Shown in pieces: positions 35,001 through 46,564 of a stretch of 64,000 nucleotides of DNA. The notes under the pieces were generated by a model, which saw nothing but the letters and a program-made list of their open reading frames with translations, had not been told where the DNA came from and did no database searches. The stretch is from Rapana venosa (Eukaryota; Mollusca; Gastropoda; Neogastropoda; Muricidae). The translations under genes and the position numbers were made by a program. The stretch is taken from NCBI GenBank assembly GCA_028751875.1, contig CM054161.1, forward strand, positions 47,668,152 to 47,732,151, read 5' to 3'. The first letter of the stretch is position 1. Each line of letters opens with the position of its first letter.

Positions 35001-35629
35001 TAACCCTTCTCACGTCATAAAACGCGAATTTATTTGAGAAGGAGCCATATAACAAAAAATATGGGCAGTAGTCAGACAACTTTTTAAATATCGTTCCTTG
35101 AATTGATCAGTTTCTTTAAACTTACCCCATGAAGTTTGTTCATGTGTTTGCGTGTGCGCGTGTGCCTGTCTGTCTGTATTATGACTATTTTTCAATTAAT
35201 CGTGATGGTCCAAATTTCTGCTGTCTTTCAAGAACTACACCTGCCAATGCACATTTCATATCATGTTTACATGACTGATATTGTCTCTCACAGCACGTAT
35301 CATGTGCAAAGGTTGGACATCAATCTGCAGTACTGGGGGATGAAGGACTCAGAGCCCTGTGACACAGCTAGTCGAAGTATACAACGTACCATTTTCTGTA
35401 GCAAAAGCACGTTGTACGGGTAGACTGCTGTGCCTTGTTTTGTTTTTTTCAGAATCATTTTTTTCCTTCCTTTTATTTTCTGACTACTGCTTTCTGCTGC
35501 TTGTCTCCATCGCCGCCACTGTCGTCGGTAGGAGCTCCACGCAATGCCACTGAGGTTCGCCATCTCACCCATATCTTTACTGAATGTCGTGTACAAAATA
35601 GGTTCTTCATGTATAAGCTAACAGATTAA
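35001..35629. other. No gene recognised
   Basis: Contains short open stretches only. I see no family resemblance or repeat match to other parts of the window. Confidence 0.4.
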
Positions 35630-37900
35630 AACCTATTCTTCCAAACTTAATCGACGAAGACCAAACAGGCTTTCTTCAAAATAGATTTATTGGGGACAAC
35701 ATCAGACTTAATTATGACCTTATTGATTATCTAAAGCATAAACAGTTGCCTGGCATGTTAATCTCAAAAGATTTTGAAAAGGCATTCGACTCCCTGGTCT
35801 GGACATTCTTACATAAGGTTTTGAAACTGTTTGGATTTGGCAAAGACATATGTCGCTGAATGAGAACCTTTCATTATGATATCAAAGCTAGTGTGGTGGT
35901 AAATGGACAGTGTTCATCTTGGTTCAGCATCTTAAGAGGCTGCAGACAGGGTGATCCTGTATCACCGTATTTGTTTATTCTTTCAGTTGAGATACTCGCT
36001 ATAATGATTAGAGAAAATAAACACATTAAAGGTATTACTATAAATGATGCAGAGCACAAGATATTTCAGTTTGCAGACGATACACAACTGGTTAATAAAG
36101 GTGACAGAGTCATTCGAAAACACAATGAACACAACTGAGCAGTTTGGAAAAGTCTCAGGACTCTTCATAAATATTGAAAAAACAAAGGCAGTTTGGCTTG
36201 GATCTACAAGCTTGTAAACTTTGAAATACTTGTCTCACTTGAAAATAGATTGGAACCCCAAACAATTTAAGATTCTGGAAGTTTGGTTCACAGCTAATCT
36301 TGGTCAATGTATCGAATTTAATTCATTGATAAATTCTTAGAAACAAAAGCTTTATTTCGAGTTTGGATGAAGATAAATATTAGGCCCCTCGGGAGGGTAG
36401 AAGTTTAAAATCTTTTATTCTATCAAAACTGGTGCACCTTTGGATTTTGCTTCCAAATCCTCCTAACAACCTAATTGAAAACTCTCAGAAGCAATGTTTT
36501 AAGTTCATCTGGAACAACAAGCAGGATAGGATATTTAAAAAAAAACTATTAAAGAAATACGTAAAGGGGGTCTTGGTATCCCCTCTATTCGTCATTTAAT
36601 CAACGCCTTAAAACTCATGCGGATTAGCAAACTGTTATCTGGTAAATCTAAATGAAAATCTTTCATTCAAGAAGTGTTCCCAATAGTCAGAGATTTAAGT
36701 AAATATGGTTGCAGTCTCCCAGTGAACAAACTAAAAGTAAATGCTTTTTGGAAACATGCTCTTGAAGCATATAAGGAGTTTGGATGTAAAGTAGAATAAG
36801 AAAATTCTGCTGAACTTTTGACAGAAAACATTTTTTTATAATGATAGGTTTAAAGTGGACGGGAAGACTATATTGTATAAAAAGTGGATGGAAAAAGGTA
36901 TATACCGTGTAGCTGACCTGATTAATCCAAATGGAACAGTTATGACACATCACCAGTACAGAGACGTTTACAAAGTTAAGACAAATTTCCTTGAACTTTT
37001 AGGTTGCTTACGTACAATCAAGGACTATGCTTACAAGCTGAATATAACTTTGCAGGGATATGAATTTAGAGATGTTCCTAAATCCCTCAACACCTTGCTT
37101 AGTGTGATAAAAGGGACAAAAGTGTATTACAGTATCTTGAAGGCTGACAGATACCAGCCAAACTGCTGTAAAAAATGGACTAAAGAGATCTTAGGTGAAG
37201 TTAATTAGGCAAACACATTCTCTCATGTACAGAAATTTAAAGAAATAAAACTGAAATGGTTTCAGATGAGACTCATTCACAGAATAATTGCAACTAACAT
37301 TGCTCTGCAAAAGATGTGTGTAGCTGAAAATGATAAATGTACATTTTGCAAAGACGCAAGAGAAACAATAGTACATCTCTTTTGGTCATGCAATATATCA
37401 GATTTTTGGACTGATTTGCGGAATTTTCTAAACCTGTGTAATAGTGGAAACAATTTGAGTCTAACAAAAAAACTGGTCATATTTGGTAATGATGCACTAC
37501 ACAGTTCTGACGAAGCACTGGATTATATTTTACTTAGAGCAAAGTTCTTCATTTATAAGTGTAAATTTGAAAACAAAGACCCAGAGTTTGCACTCTTTAG
37601 GCAGCACATAAAAATGAAATATGATACAGAACAGTACATTGCCAGAGTAAACGTGCAATTTGCTTGTTTTCAAAGAAAATAGCATTTCTATCAGCCTCTA
37701 TTTGAAGACATCTAAAACACCATTTAAAGCTGCAAAGGACATAATTTCAAAACTCAATGCTTTTGCACAGTGGGAATATTGTAATGCATTGTTTCAATAC
37801 CAATGACGCAATATGGTGGGGTAAACTGCCGGCAGTGTGTTTCATGTACTGTGTGTCATGAAAAATGAAGATTTAGAAATGTAAAATGGAAGAGGAAAAA
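35630..37900 (+). pseudogene. L1/Tx1-like LINE ORF2, broken
   Basis: Reverse transcriptase with the fingers/palm block KDFEKAFDSL (near 35767-35800), then GCRQGDPVSPYLFIL (35938-35985) and the catalytic FADDTQL (36070-36090). Long decayed thumb/C-terminal coding segments follow (36855-37208 and 37266-37682). The latter ends in a CTFC...HLFWSC zinc-knuckle (37343-37395), the typical C-terminus of L1/Tx1-type elements. There are at least four frame breaks or stops. The endonuclease domain is not seen, so the copy is 5' truncated. 37683-37900 is presumed 3' UTR. Confidence 0.8.
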
Positions 37901-38037
37901 GAGAGGGAGGAAGAGGGGGGAAAGAAGAGGAAGAAGACTGACCTATAAGGCCCTCAGTGATATGTAGACTTTTCACACAGGAGTCACTTTTTCCCCGGGA
38001 ATAGCGTTGTGGGCATGTATGACAGAAGCTGCTGCTG

Positions 38038-38040
<3 letters not shown>

Positions 38041-38119
<79 letters not shown>

Positions 38120-38150
38120 ACAATGAACAATGAACAATGAACAATATTTA
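38041..38150. repeat. (TG)n-(AG)n microsatellite and gaacaat repeats
   Basis: (TG)n at 38041-38091, (AG)n at 38091-38118, then four gaacaat units to about 38147. Confidence 0.95.
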
Positions 38151-38333
38151 TTGCTATTTAGCAATCAAGCCATATAGCGCTGCGGCGCGGTAACAAACGA
38201 TATCGAACGCGACGCGATTACAGTGACATGGAAACCATGTCAGTAATGGTATGTACATCTAGATCTGATACATTATTGTCTGTGTCTCAGTTTTCAAAAC
38301 AGCCTTTCCTTTTCCAGTCTGCAGCCAGCGAAG

Positions 38334-39239
38334 TCAGCCCATGTAAAACCGGATCAGGTCCCGAAGAAGATGTAATTCCCGTTCAGCACGTGCCACTGTC
38401 TCTGCGTGTTGTGTGTTAGGACGCTGCTTCCCTTTACGAAGTCTGGCAAGCCTGACACGTTCTTCTGGCAACATGTTTCTGTCTTCTTGCTTGATATACC
38501 AGAAAACACACTTAGATTCCTCGCCAGTATCTCCATTACAAGAATATTCTAGGGCGATGTCATCCGATTCACACAACAGAATAGTTTGATTGCCTGAATC
38601 TTTAACTACAACCTTTCGAAACTGTGTGTTTCTTTTGCTGTCTCGTAATCGACGCTGCACACGTTTGTCTGTCAGAGTGGACACATACTCTTTCACAATA
38701 CCAGTATGAAAACCCTCAACTGTGCAGTCAACTGTTTGTTCTTCGTCCACATCAGACAACTCAGGAGACACACCGATCTTACTGTCTGTTGCTGGTTCAC
38801 ACGGCAAATCAAGTGAATCTAGTGTGGCTGGGACATTCACTGCACTGTCAACACACAGCTCTGTGTACACGCTGGCTTGTTTTGATTCGGCATCCACTCT
38901 CTCACGATGCAGGGAGTCACTGTCAGACAACACCGGCTCTTCCAAAACACTGTCCTTGTCACACTGATGACTTGCCTGTCTTTCTTGATGTTGTTTACTT
39001 CTTTGGACGTCGCGACGGATTTGGGAAGGGCACTTCTTGCGAAAATACTGAACTCACGAATTACGATTCAGCACTGGGTCCGCCATTTCTGTTGATACTG
39101 ACTTGTCAACTGGCTTCAGTCGCAAGACGAAGACAACGCTGCCGCTCTCCCCCGCGACTTTCCAGCTCGATAGGACGTTGTCGATCAGCAGGGCGTTTAA
39201 AGTTGTTACTACAGTTGCTGGAAGGCCAGTAACTGACAT
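38334..39239 (-). CDS. Unrecognised 301-codon reading frame with one in-frame TGA
   Basis: From ATG at 39239-39237 to the stop at 38334 the frame is open except for one TGA at 39056-39054 (codon 62). The first part contains TLNALLIDNVLSSWKVAGES and VVFVLRLKP. The part after the TGA begins VQYFRKKCPSQIRRDVQRSK, a basic helix-like stretch. An acidic Ser/Asp-rich middle follows. The C-terminal 110 residues are well ordered: YVSTLTDKRVQRRLRDSKRN, a cysteine-containing region (LLCESDD, YSCNGD, CVFWYIKQ), and an Arg/Leu helix (RVRLARLRKGKQ, ERELHLLRDLIRFYMG). Balanced base composition and a persistent frame suggest a real gene or a recent pseudogene. It may belong to a multicopy invertebrate family, but I cannot name it. 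A (GA)n tract lies about 80 bp 5' of the ATG. The bases around the TGA (cGTGAGTtcag) look like splice signals but are only 10 nt apart. Confidence 0.55.
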
Positions 39240-39317
39240 TTTGAAGCTTAAATGCAAAAATTTGCAGCAGCTTACTAACAGCACGCCCTTTCAGTTTTCG
39301 TCCCGTCACGCCGTTCC

Positions 39318-39318
<1 letters not shown>

Positions 39319-39391
<73 letters not shown>

Positions 39392-39400
39392 GAGAGAGGA
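39319..39400. repeat. (GA)n microsatellite
   Basis: (GA)n, ending in gaggagaggag variants. On the - strand this is a (CT)n tract immediately upstream of the 38334-39239 reading frame. Confidence 0.98.
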
Positions 39401-40125
39401 GAGGAGAGATTATTTCGTCGTTTTCTTTTGGGGAAGGAGTTCTGGGTGTTTTGCTGTTGTTTTCAATGTGATTTTTTTTCCTTTATGTGTTTATGTATTT
39501 TGTGATTTTGTGTTTTTTCACTTAAATAAGCGCACGTTTTGATTTTTAAAAAAGTCTATTCTATTGTATGAATAATTTTAGGCCGTTATATTTCAGTGCC
39601 AAAAAACCCCACATGGAAATGCCCGAAAAAATCAAAACCAAAAAAGCCACCCCCCAAAAAACAAACAAAAACAAGTTAGACGGGAGGGAGGTGACAGGGT
39701 GGGGGGAGGAAGAGCAGGGCGGAGACAAAGAGAGGGATAGAAGGCAGGGAATTCCTTTCGCGGAATTGACAGAAGGTGGGGATGCTGTGTTTATACCGAC
39801 AGCATCCCCCCATCCCCCTGTCCCCACCGCCTGTCATCCCCACAGGGGAAATTTAAATAGCCTACATATCCTGCTTATCTCAGAATAACACGTATGAGTC
39901 TATTTTTCAATGCCAACGAGGCAGGTGTGGTTTTCAGTATTCCTTTATCAAAATTGGAAAGATATTTTACCTGGGAGAAACACTCATGCTTTATTTCCTG
40001 AGCTAATAGCTATGTTGTTGGCGTTGTAGGCCTATTGCTCCACTGTCCTAAACTGTACTTGGTCGCACTGATTCTAACTGTTTGTACTTTTTTTAAGTAT
40101 GTGTTATCTTAAACTGTTGAAATAA
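39401..40125. other. Non-coding stretch with one strong hairpin
   Basis: No gene seen. GGGGATGCTGT (39778-39788) pairs with ACAGCATCCCC (39799-39809) around a 10-nt loop. This is an 11-bp perfect stem. Confidence 0.5.
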
Positions 40126-40209
40126 GAAATGGTTTAATTTAAACATTAAAATCAGGCATCTTGAAATAAGGAATGGTTTAATGTGAACATTGAAATCAGG
40201 CATCTTGAA
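40126..40209. repeat. Tandem ~42-bp duplication
   Basis: Two copies of an aggaatggttta...ttgaaatcaggcatcttgaaa unit, with a third related copy at 42404-42437. The unit's attgaaatcaggcatct encodes the IEIRHL segment of the RNase-H LINE. Confidence 0.75.
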
Positions 40210-42406
40210 AAAAAAAGTTTAAAAATTGGAAATGCATATTCCAATCCAAGATTTATAGATATGGGGATCCCCCAAGGATCAGTAGTGGCACCTATACTCT
40301 TTAATATCTTAACATATGATCTTCCCAATATAGTGTCCAACAATATTGAATTGGTTCAATATGCAGATGATCTATGCATATGGATGAAAGTAACCATGAA
40401 AAGGCATACTCCAATTAGATCTCTTAACTATATTAGAAAGGTTTATCAAAATGAGTTTAATAGGATATATAAATTTATGAAAGAAAATGGATTAATACTA
40501 TCTCCTGACAAATCCCATATGATGCTTTTCAACACTGGCTACAATCCACAGGCACTGCCCTCCTTTAAAAAAGGAGATTCTGTGTTAGCATATGAAGAAA
40601 ATTAAAAATTTCTAGGGGTACTTCTTACCACAAAACTTACATGGAATAATCACATTGAATATTGAGCGCTTTGATTTGTTGCTTTACAAGATTCAGCGCT
40701 ATATAAATTCCATACATTATTATTATTATTATTAATATGTCCTGACCAAAGCTAGAAAAATCTTAATTTGCTAAAAACGGTGAGCAAGCATCTCTTATCC
40801 ATTTAGCAACAGCATTTGTTCGATCTAGATTAACTTATGCACAGGAAGTTTTTTCTCTGCTCCTAAATATTTGCTAAAAAAAATGCAGAGTGTAGACAGT
40901 AAGTCATTCAAGTTGGCCATTGGTGTTCCTGTACACGCATCAATTTTAAAAATGTATGCTGAAATAAATATCCTACCTTTTGAAGAACAAATTAAGTTTG
41001 CCTAGGCAAAGTATATTTTAAGAAGCTCGACAATTCAGAATTCTAATATTAAAGAACTTCATTTAAAAATGTATGCAGATTTTCCTAAAAGGGCTAAATC
41101 CATACAATCAGTGACAACAATCAGTTCTTACACCTCTGATCTGTTCCCATCTTCAGGAATGAATGTCAGAAATGTAGCATCTCGCCCAGTTTTCTCCACA
41201 ATTTAAAAAAAGTGGGAATTAAACAGGGCTGAGTTTGATATTGATTATTCTAATATAAAAAAAGAAGAAAGTCCTGCTGTCGCTGCAATAGCTAGAGCTC
41301 ACATTGATTAAACATATATTGGTTATTTTAAAGTTTTTACTGATGGTTCGGTAGTCGATTGTGGGAATGCTGGATCTGCTTTTGTAGTTCCTGCATTAAA
41401 GATAGAAAAATCTTATCATTTATACAAAGATTTTTCAATCTATACTGCGGAACTTATAGCTATATTAATAGCCTTAATTTTTTTATTTATCAAATCTGCA
41501 TATCAATATATTTAAGGTTTTGTATTGATTCTAAGTCGTTTTTGCAAGCATTAAAAGCATTTAATACTAAGGTAAGAGGGGAATTAATCATTGAAATTTG
41601 TCACCTTATACATTTTCTTTCCTTACGAGGTACTACCCTTGCCTTTTGCTGGATTCCGTAACATCGTGGAATCCAAAGCAACGAGAAAGCTGACCAGTCA
41701 GCCAAAGCTGCTGCCATGGACACGGACTCTGGTGTTACAGCACCTCTGAACCTTCCAATCAGTCTTTAGGAGGGCATGCTTCTGCTGAAAAAAAGCTTCT
41801 TGGAACCTTGTCAACAGCCAACGAAAGTATTCTTTACGTGGACATTCATTGTCAGAGTGTGTCATTTTCATAACAGACTGGTGGGAAGTATGATCTACAG
41901 GTTCAGATTGGATGCATTTAGAACTAGATTTTGTAAACAGATAACTTGTCTATGTGGTTCTGACTTATCACCTAAGCATGTCATTCTTTATTGTGAACTA
42001 CTTCGACCATATTTTTCTGGTACAGTTGTAAGATAAGATTTCAAATATGTCATTTGAACAATTATTGGTGATAATGTGATTATGTTGGAGATAGTTGTTT
42101 AATTAGAAGCTCTGTTGGCAAACTTTTGTAATTGTTCTTGCTGCAGTTTAAGCTGTTCAATGCGCGCCCCCTCATCCCCGTCCCTCCCATAACTTCTTTG
42201 TATGTTTTTTTTCTTTTATCTCGTGCACAGACACTTATAGGTAAACACACACACACACAAACACACGCGCGCACGCACACACATGCACGCACGCATGCAC
42301 ACACACACACACACGCTCGCGCGCGCACACATACGTTCTCTATATATTGTAACACTTTATCTTTGGTCTAATATCACCTTGAGTGAACAGACGTTAAATT
42401 AAAGAA
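40210..42406 (+). pseudogene. RNase-H-bearing LINE (I/Jockey-group type), broken + copy
   Basis: 5'-truncated non-LTR element. Reverse transcriptase blocks: IDMGIPQGSVVAPILFN (40255-40305) and the catalytic QYADDLCIW (40354-40380), then FLGVLLTTKLTWNNHIEY. A LINE-type tail of about 70 bp is inserted at 40664-40735, and coding resumes with a TKARKILN-like segment. RNase H follows with FTDGSV (41334-41352), the AEL block near 41445 and a decayed DSKS block near 41527. The C-terminal LCGSDLSPKHVILYC cysteine/histidine segment is at 41950-41995. The 3' UTR includes a (CA)n tract (42245-42330) and ends with the family's caatttaacgtct motif in reverse (about 42380-42406). Several stops and frameshifts. 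Confidence 0.75.
40664..40735 (+). repeat. LINE-type 3' tail inserted in the RNase-H LINE
   Basis: tgagcgctttgatttgttgc...cagcgctatataaattcc and (ATT)n. LINE coding is interrupted exactly here, with an aatat-like duplicated target at the edges. Confidence 0.75.
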
Positions 42407-42960
42407 AGAATGGTTTAAACATTGAAATCAGGCATCTGGTACATTTTCTGATTTTAATCAAACAGTTCATAATATTATGTTCTCTTGAATTCTTTCACAC
42501 CAGCAGTGGGATTAATTTGAATTTTAAAAAAATTGACCGCCTTGCAAAATATGGAGCGAGGTATAGAAATAATTCTTGTCACACTAATGCTCGTTATCTC
42601 TTATATGAGGGATACTACTTAATCCAAAGGCTTGCTGGAAGCAAAACAATAAATTTTGGTTACTGTATTCAAACTAGATATATTTCCAAAATAATTTAAC
42701 TTCTTGCAGAATCTCTGACTGGCATCGTCGCAGAAATAAATTCCCTCTTATTGTGCAGATTTAACTAATGCGTTGTCATGTCAAAAATGAATAAGCCTAC
42801 CCCAAAACAAAAATGAATAAGTCTACCCAAAACATGAATGCTGTATTTGTGGAGCCAGACTACACAAAGAGGCACGTTTGTTCTTTAGTGTGGACAGTTA
42901 AAAGCAAGTTTACATGCGATACCTAATTTTCCTTTTTAACCAATTCTGTCTGAACCAACC
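42407..42960 (+). pseudogene. RNase-H LINE fragment flanking the previous copy
   Basis: Starts with sequence encoding IEIRHLVHFL (42424-42455), then KKIDRLAKYGARYRNN (42525-42572, the last RNase H Asp block). It decays through a GYYLIQ-like segment into a cysteine-containing remnant near 42840. It probably represents the older copy into which 40210-42406 inserted. Confidence 0.65.
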
Positions 42961-43157
42961 ATTTTGCTGAACGTTGGGCGAGTCTTATATTTCAGGTTTT
43001 TTGGGTTTGTTTGTTGTTGGTTCTTTTGAAGATGAGATTTTCAGTTTTTTTCATTGTGCAACTACCAATTGATAGAATCACATCCGTAAGCTAAGGAGTA
43101 CTGAAGTGGGAATCTGTGCTTTCCTATTGCTATTGTGATGGACTTGAATTGAGCATG

Positions 43158-43197
43158 CATTACTCTCTCTCTCTCACTCTCTCTGTCTCTCTGTCTC

Positions 43198-43288
<91 letters not shown>
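43158..43288. repeat. (CT)n/(GTCT)n microsatellite
   Basis: (CT)n with an internal (GTCT)n stretch at 43195-43228. It directly abuts the SINE at 43289. Confidence 0.97.
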
Positions 43289-43292
<4 letters not shown>

Positions 43293-43510
43293 TTCGGATG
43301 AGGCTATAAACCGAGGTCCCTTGTGCGAACGCACGCAGAACATCTTGCGCACACATTAAAATACGTTCCGCTTTTCGGAAGAATAGGCCATTGTGTGCCG
43401 GTGGGAACGGATGACAGGGTTGGCAGGGCTGCATACACACGGGGACTGGATGAAAAAAGGCACATGAGTGCTTGTTCTATTATCCTCGATATAAAAGAAT
43501 AAACAAATAA
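43289..43510 (+). repeat. Composite SINE, 5' truncated
   Basis: Starts at tccttcggatgaggctataa (43291), continues through the standard body (gcacacattaaaatacgttc, gtgtgccggtgggaac), and ends at cctcgatataaaagaataa. Confidence 0.85.
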
Positions 43511-43588
43511 TAAATAAATATATATTCTAGTCATTTGAAATGCCCTGAACTTTACTGTCTGTTTTGTGTGAATGTGTGTGTGTGTGAT

Positions 43589-45336
43589 CTTCAATTTAAC
43601 GTCTATTCACATTTAGTGATTTTAGACGGGAAAAAGTAATATAAACAAGAGAATGCAAAAATAACAAAAAGTGTCAAATAACAGTACTTAAAATCTAACT
43701 TTAACATACTACAAAAACTGAATTATCGGACTTCTTATCAATCCTAACACAATGTCCAACAGTAACGATGGTTCAGACAAAATCTGATCCAGTGACAAAC
43801 TTGGTATAGCAGGTAAAAATGCTTTTAAATGTCCACAATCAAAAATAACATGACTATTGGTAATCTTCTCCCCACAAATACAGTTTACATCTTTCACGTA
43901 CTTTGTCCTGAAAGCATTTAGTTTAAATCTGTACATAAGGGATAACATATTTCTACGATTATACCAATCACAGACTTTGTTAGAAATGAAAGCATTTCGA
44001 AAATCTATCACATTGCCTGTACAGCCATTATAAAGACAATAGTCAGAATCATATAGTTTCTTTCTGAAGTGCTTCCAGCAAGCGTTTTGTAGCAAGCTGT
44101 ATCCCTCATGCAGAGATAAGGCAACGTTTATTTCACAAGAACTATTTTTATTTCTCGCTCCATATTTTGCAAGACTGTCAACTTTTTCATTAAAAAAGAT
44201 ACCAGTGTGTGAGGGAACCCAACAGAAAGTAACAGTACTACCTCTTAAAATCAAAAAGTGTACCAGATGCCTGATTTCAATGATTAGATCTTTTCTTACT
44301 TTAAAAGTATAATTTTTTAAAGCATGTAAAACTGATTTAGAATCAACACACAAAAGTATGTTGAATATGTCTTTTGGGAAGTCAAGTACATAGTAAAGTG
44401 CCAACACTATAGCAGTTAGCTCAGCTGTAAATATATATTTATTTTTTCCCAGGTTGACAGCTCGTTCTACTTTTAATGATGAAATAATGAAAGCCCCACC
44501 AGCCTCATTAGTATTTAAAGCGTACCCATCAGTATAGATTTTGAGATAATCAGGATAAGTAGTTTGAATATGTTCTTTTACTAGCGATGTGAGAATGTTA
44601 ACATTTTCAGCTTTTCTTACAGAAGAGTGATTAATGTCAAAATGAGCTTTAAAAAGTTCCCAAGGTGGGTAGGGAGCTGACTGTACTGATTTTCCTAATT
44701 CATTTGGATTACGTTCTGAATGTTTAAAAAGGGGAGAAGTATAAGTATTAATTGTAGTAAGCGAGCTGATAGTTCTTGCTCTTTTCGGAAAGTGAATGTC
44801 AGACTTTATCTGGACTTCATTTTCAACGTTTCTGTCATTTGTTGTACTTCTTAAAACATATTTTGCCACAGCAAGCTGTCGATATTCATTTAAAGAAAGA
44901 ACTACTTCCTTATATGTACCTAGAGATGAGGCGTGAGCTGGTACACCTAAAGCAAGTCGAAATGCTTTACAATCAAGACTGAATTTTCTGAAGCAAATAA
45001 TTTGGAGCACTGAAAAATACTTATTGTTTGTAAGACAATCTTGATCGCACAAGGGACAAGGACAGATGCTTTAATACAGTAATATCTTGTCCCCATGGCT
45101 GTTTACTAGTAACTTTTAAGAAGTTAAGAACTTTCTTAGCTTTAGTTGCCATATATTCAATGTGTTGATTCCACGTTAACTTAGAAGTGAGGAATACTCC
45201 TAAGAATTTCACTGCTTGTTTGTATTCTAGAGCTTCTCCATTTATTCGAAAATTAGGTAGAACTTGTGGGTCAACACCGTTATTAAAAAGGACAAGGTTG
45301 TTTTTTTCAGGGGAAAGTGAAAGACCATTCTCAAAA
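43589..45336 (-). pseudogene. RNase-H-bearing LINE, 5'-truncated but long-ORF copy
   Basis: Best-preserved copy of its family. The - strand begins (45336) in the reverse transcriptase C-terminal region (LSPEKNNLVLFNNGV, FLGVFLTSKLTW). After one frameshift near 45050 a 440-codon frame runs to 43709. It holds the connection domain, then an RNase H with all four catalytic acidic positions: Asp in IYTDGYA (about 44560), Glu in FTAELTAIVL (about 44420), Asp in CVDSKSV (about 44340) and the last Asp in KVDSLAKYGA (about 44180). A C-terminal CICGEKITNSHVIFDC cysteine/histidine segment (about 43880-43835) follows. The 3' end (gatcttcaatttaacgtct reversed) is at 43588-43606, with a TG tail at 43573-43588. 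The RNase H domain places it in the I/Jockey group of non-LTR retrotransposons. Confidence 0.85.
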
Positions 45337-45430
45337 TGTGTGTGTGTGTGTGTATGCATGTGTGTGTACACGTGCGCGCGCGTATTGTTGCTGTCTTCAA
45401 TTTAACGTCTGTTCACTCTTAGCGATGGCA
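45337..45430 (-). repeat. RNase-H LINE 3' end with TG tail
   Basis: TG-rich tract (45337-45385), then ttgctgtcttcaatttaacg...tctgttcactctta (45388-45420). This is the 3' terminus of another, almost completely truncated copy. Confidence 0.7.
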
Positions 45431-45740
45431 GTCTTCTGTCTTTTCTTTGTTGTTCCCCTTCTCCTGGACTTTGTTGTTGTTGTTGTTGTTGGTTCTTTCC
45501 TGTTCCACGTTCATCGTTTTCCATTCGTCCTTTGCTGTAAGCCTGTTATTATTTCAGTATTTGTCACATGCTTATCATTATTGTCTCATTAAAAACCATT
45601 CATGTTCACCACACAAAAAAGTTTAAGCTGGGCTTAGACTATTGTTCATTGACAAATGCCTTCTAGTTCCATGTTCTCAATCCTCTTAGATTTCGGAACT
45701 GTCCTATCAGTGCATTAGGCTAGGCCTAAACAATAGCAAA

Positions 45741-45743
<3 letters not shown>
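45431..45743. other. No gene recognised
   Basis: Includes a (GTT)n tract at 45471-45491. No family resemblance seen. Confidence 0.4.

Positions 45744-45832
<89 letters not shown>
45744..45832. repeat. (CT)n microsatellite
   Basis: About 44 CT units. Confidence 0.99.
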
Positions 45833-45836
<4 letters not shown>

Positions 45837-45944
45837 GAGGGGGGTGGGTGGAGTGGGGATGTACTTGAACAAAAATTGTACACAAATGTTTATACTTGGT
45901 TCAATAAGTTTCTGTCTTTTCCAATCAATGATTTTACAACATTG

Positions 45945-46138
<194 letters not shown>

Positions 46139-46189
46139 CTAGCTTTGTGTGTGTGATAATTTTTTAAGCTATCTTGGAATGTTTCTAAC

Positions 46190-46322
46190 AATCTGAAATG
46201 TATTTTTCTTGTGTCTTGTGAGCTAACTATAGGTATCAATGTGCCTGCCAGTATTGTAATTGCCTTTCATGGGATGATTAAAGTGTTTTTGAGTTGACTT
46301 TGACTTGACTTGACTTGACATG
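46190..46322 (+). repeat. LINE/SINE 3' terminus with ttgac repeats
   Basis: attgcctttcatgggatgat followed by taaagtgtttttgagttgac and a (TTGAC)n-like tail. The reverse complement is at 61240-61310. Confidence 0.65.
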
Positions 46323-46349
46323 TCTCGTTCAGATGATATGCTTATTTCA

Positions 46350-46364
46350 CACACACACACACAC

Positions 46365-46421
<57 letters not shown>
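46350..46421. repeat. (CA)n microsatellite
   Basis: CA repeat with one break at 46364. Confidence 0.98.
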
Positions 46422-46422
<1 letters not shown>

Positions 46423-46564
46423 GCTCGCGCGTATGCGCGTTCTGTTTGACAGATCATGCGGTAATTAGACGGAAAGATTGATCGGTGTACTATTTTCGAT
46501 ATCTCTACATACACCCGTAAATAAAATATATAAATTTCGTGCATCTGAAAGGTCAGCTGCTTGA

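Noticed and set aside
39054..39056. TGA as a selenocysteine codon
   Set aside because: No SECIS-like element could be judged by eye and nothing in the protein suggests a redox site. Nonsense change or error is simpler.
38624..39232. 202-codon open stretch on + opposite the unnamed - strand frame
   Set aside because: Rich in Cys/His/Leu, lacking ordered motifs. The - frame has the more protein-like composition, so this is taken as its shadow.
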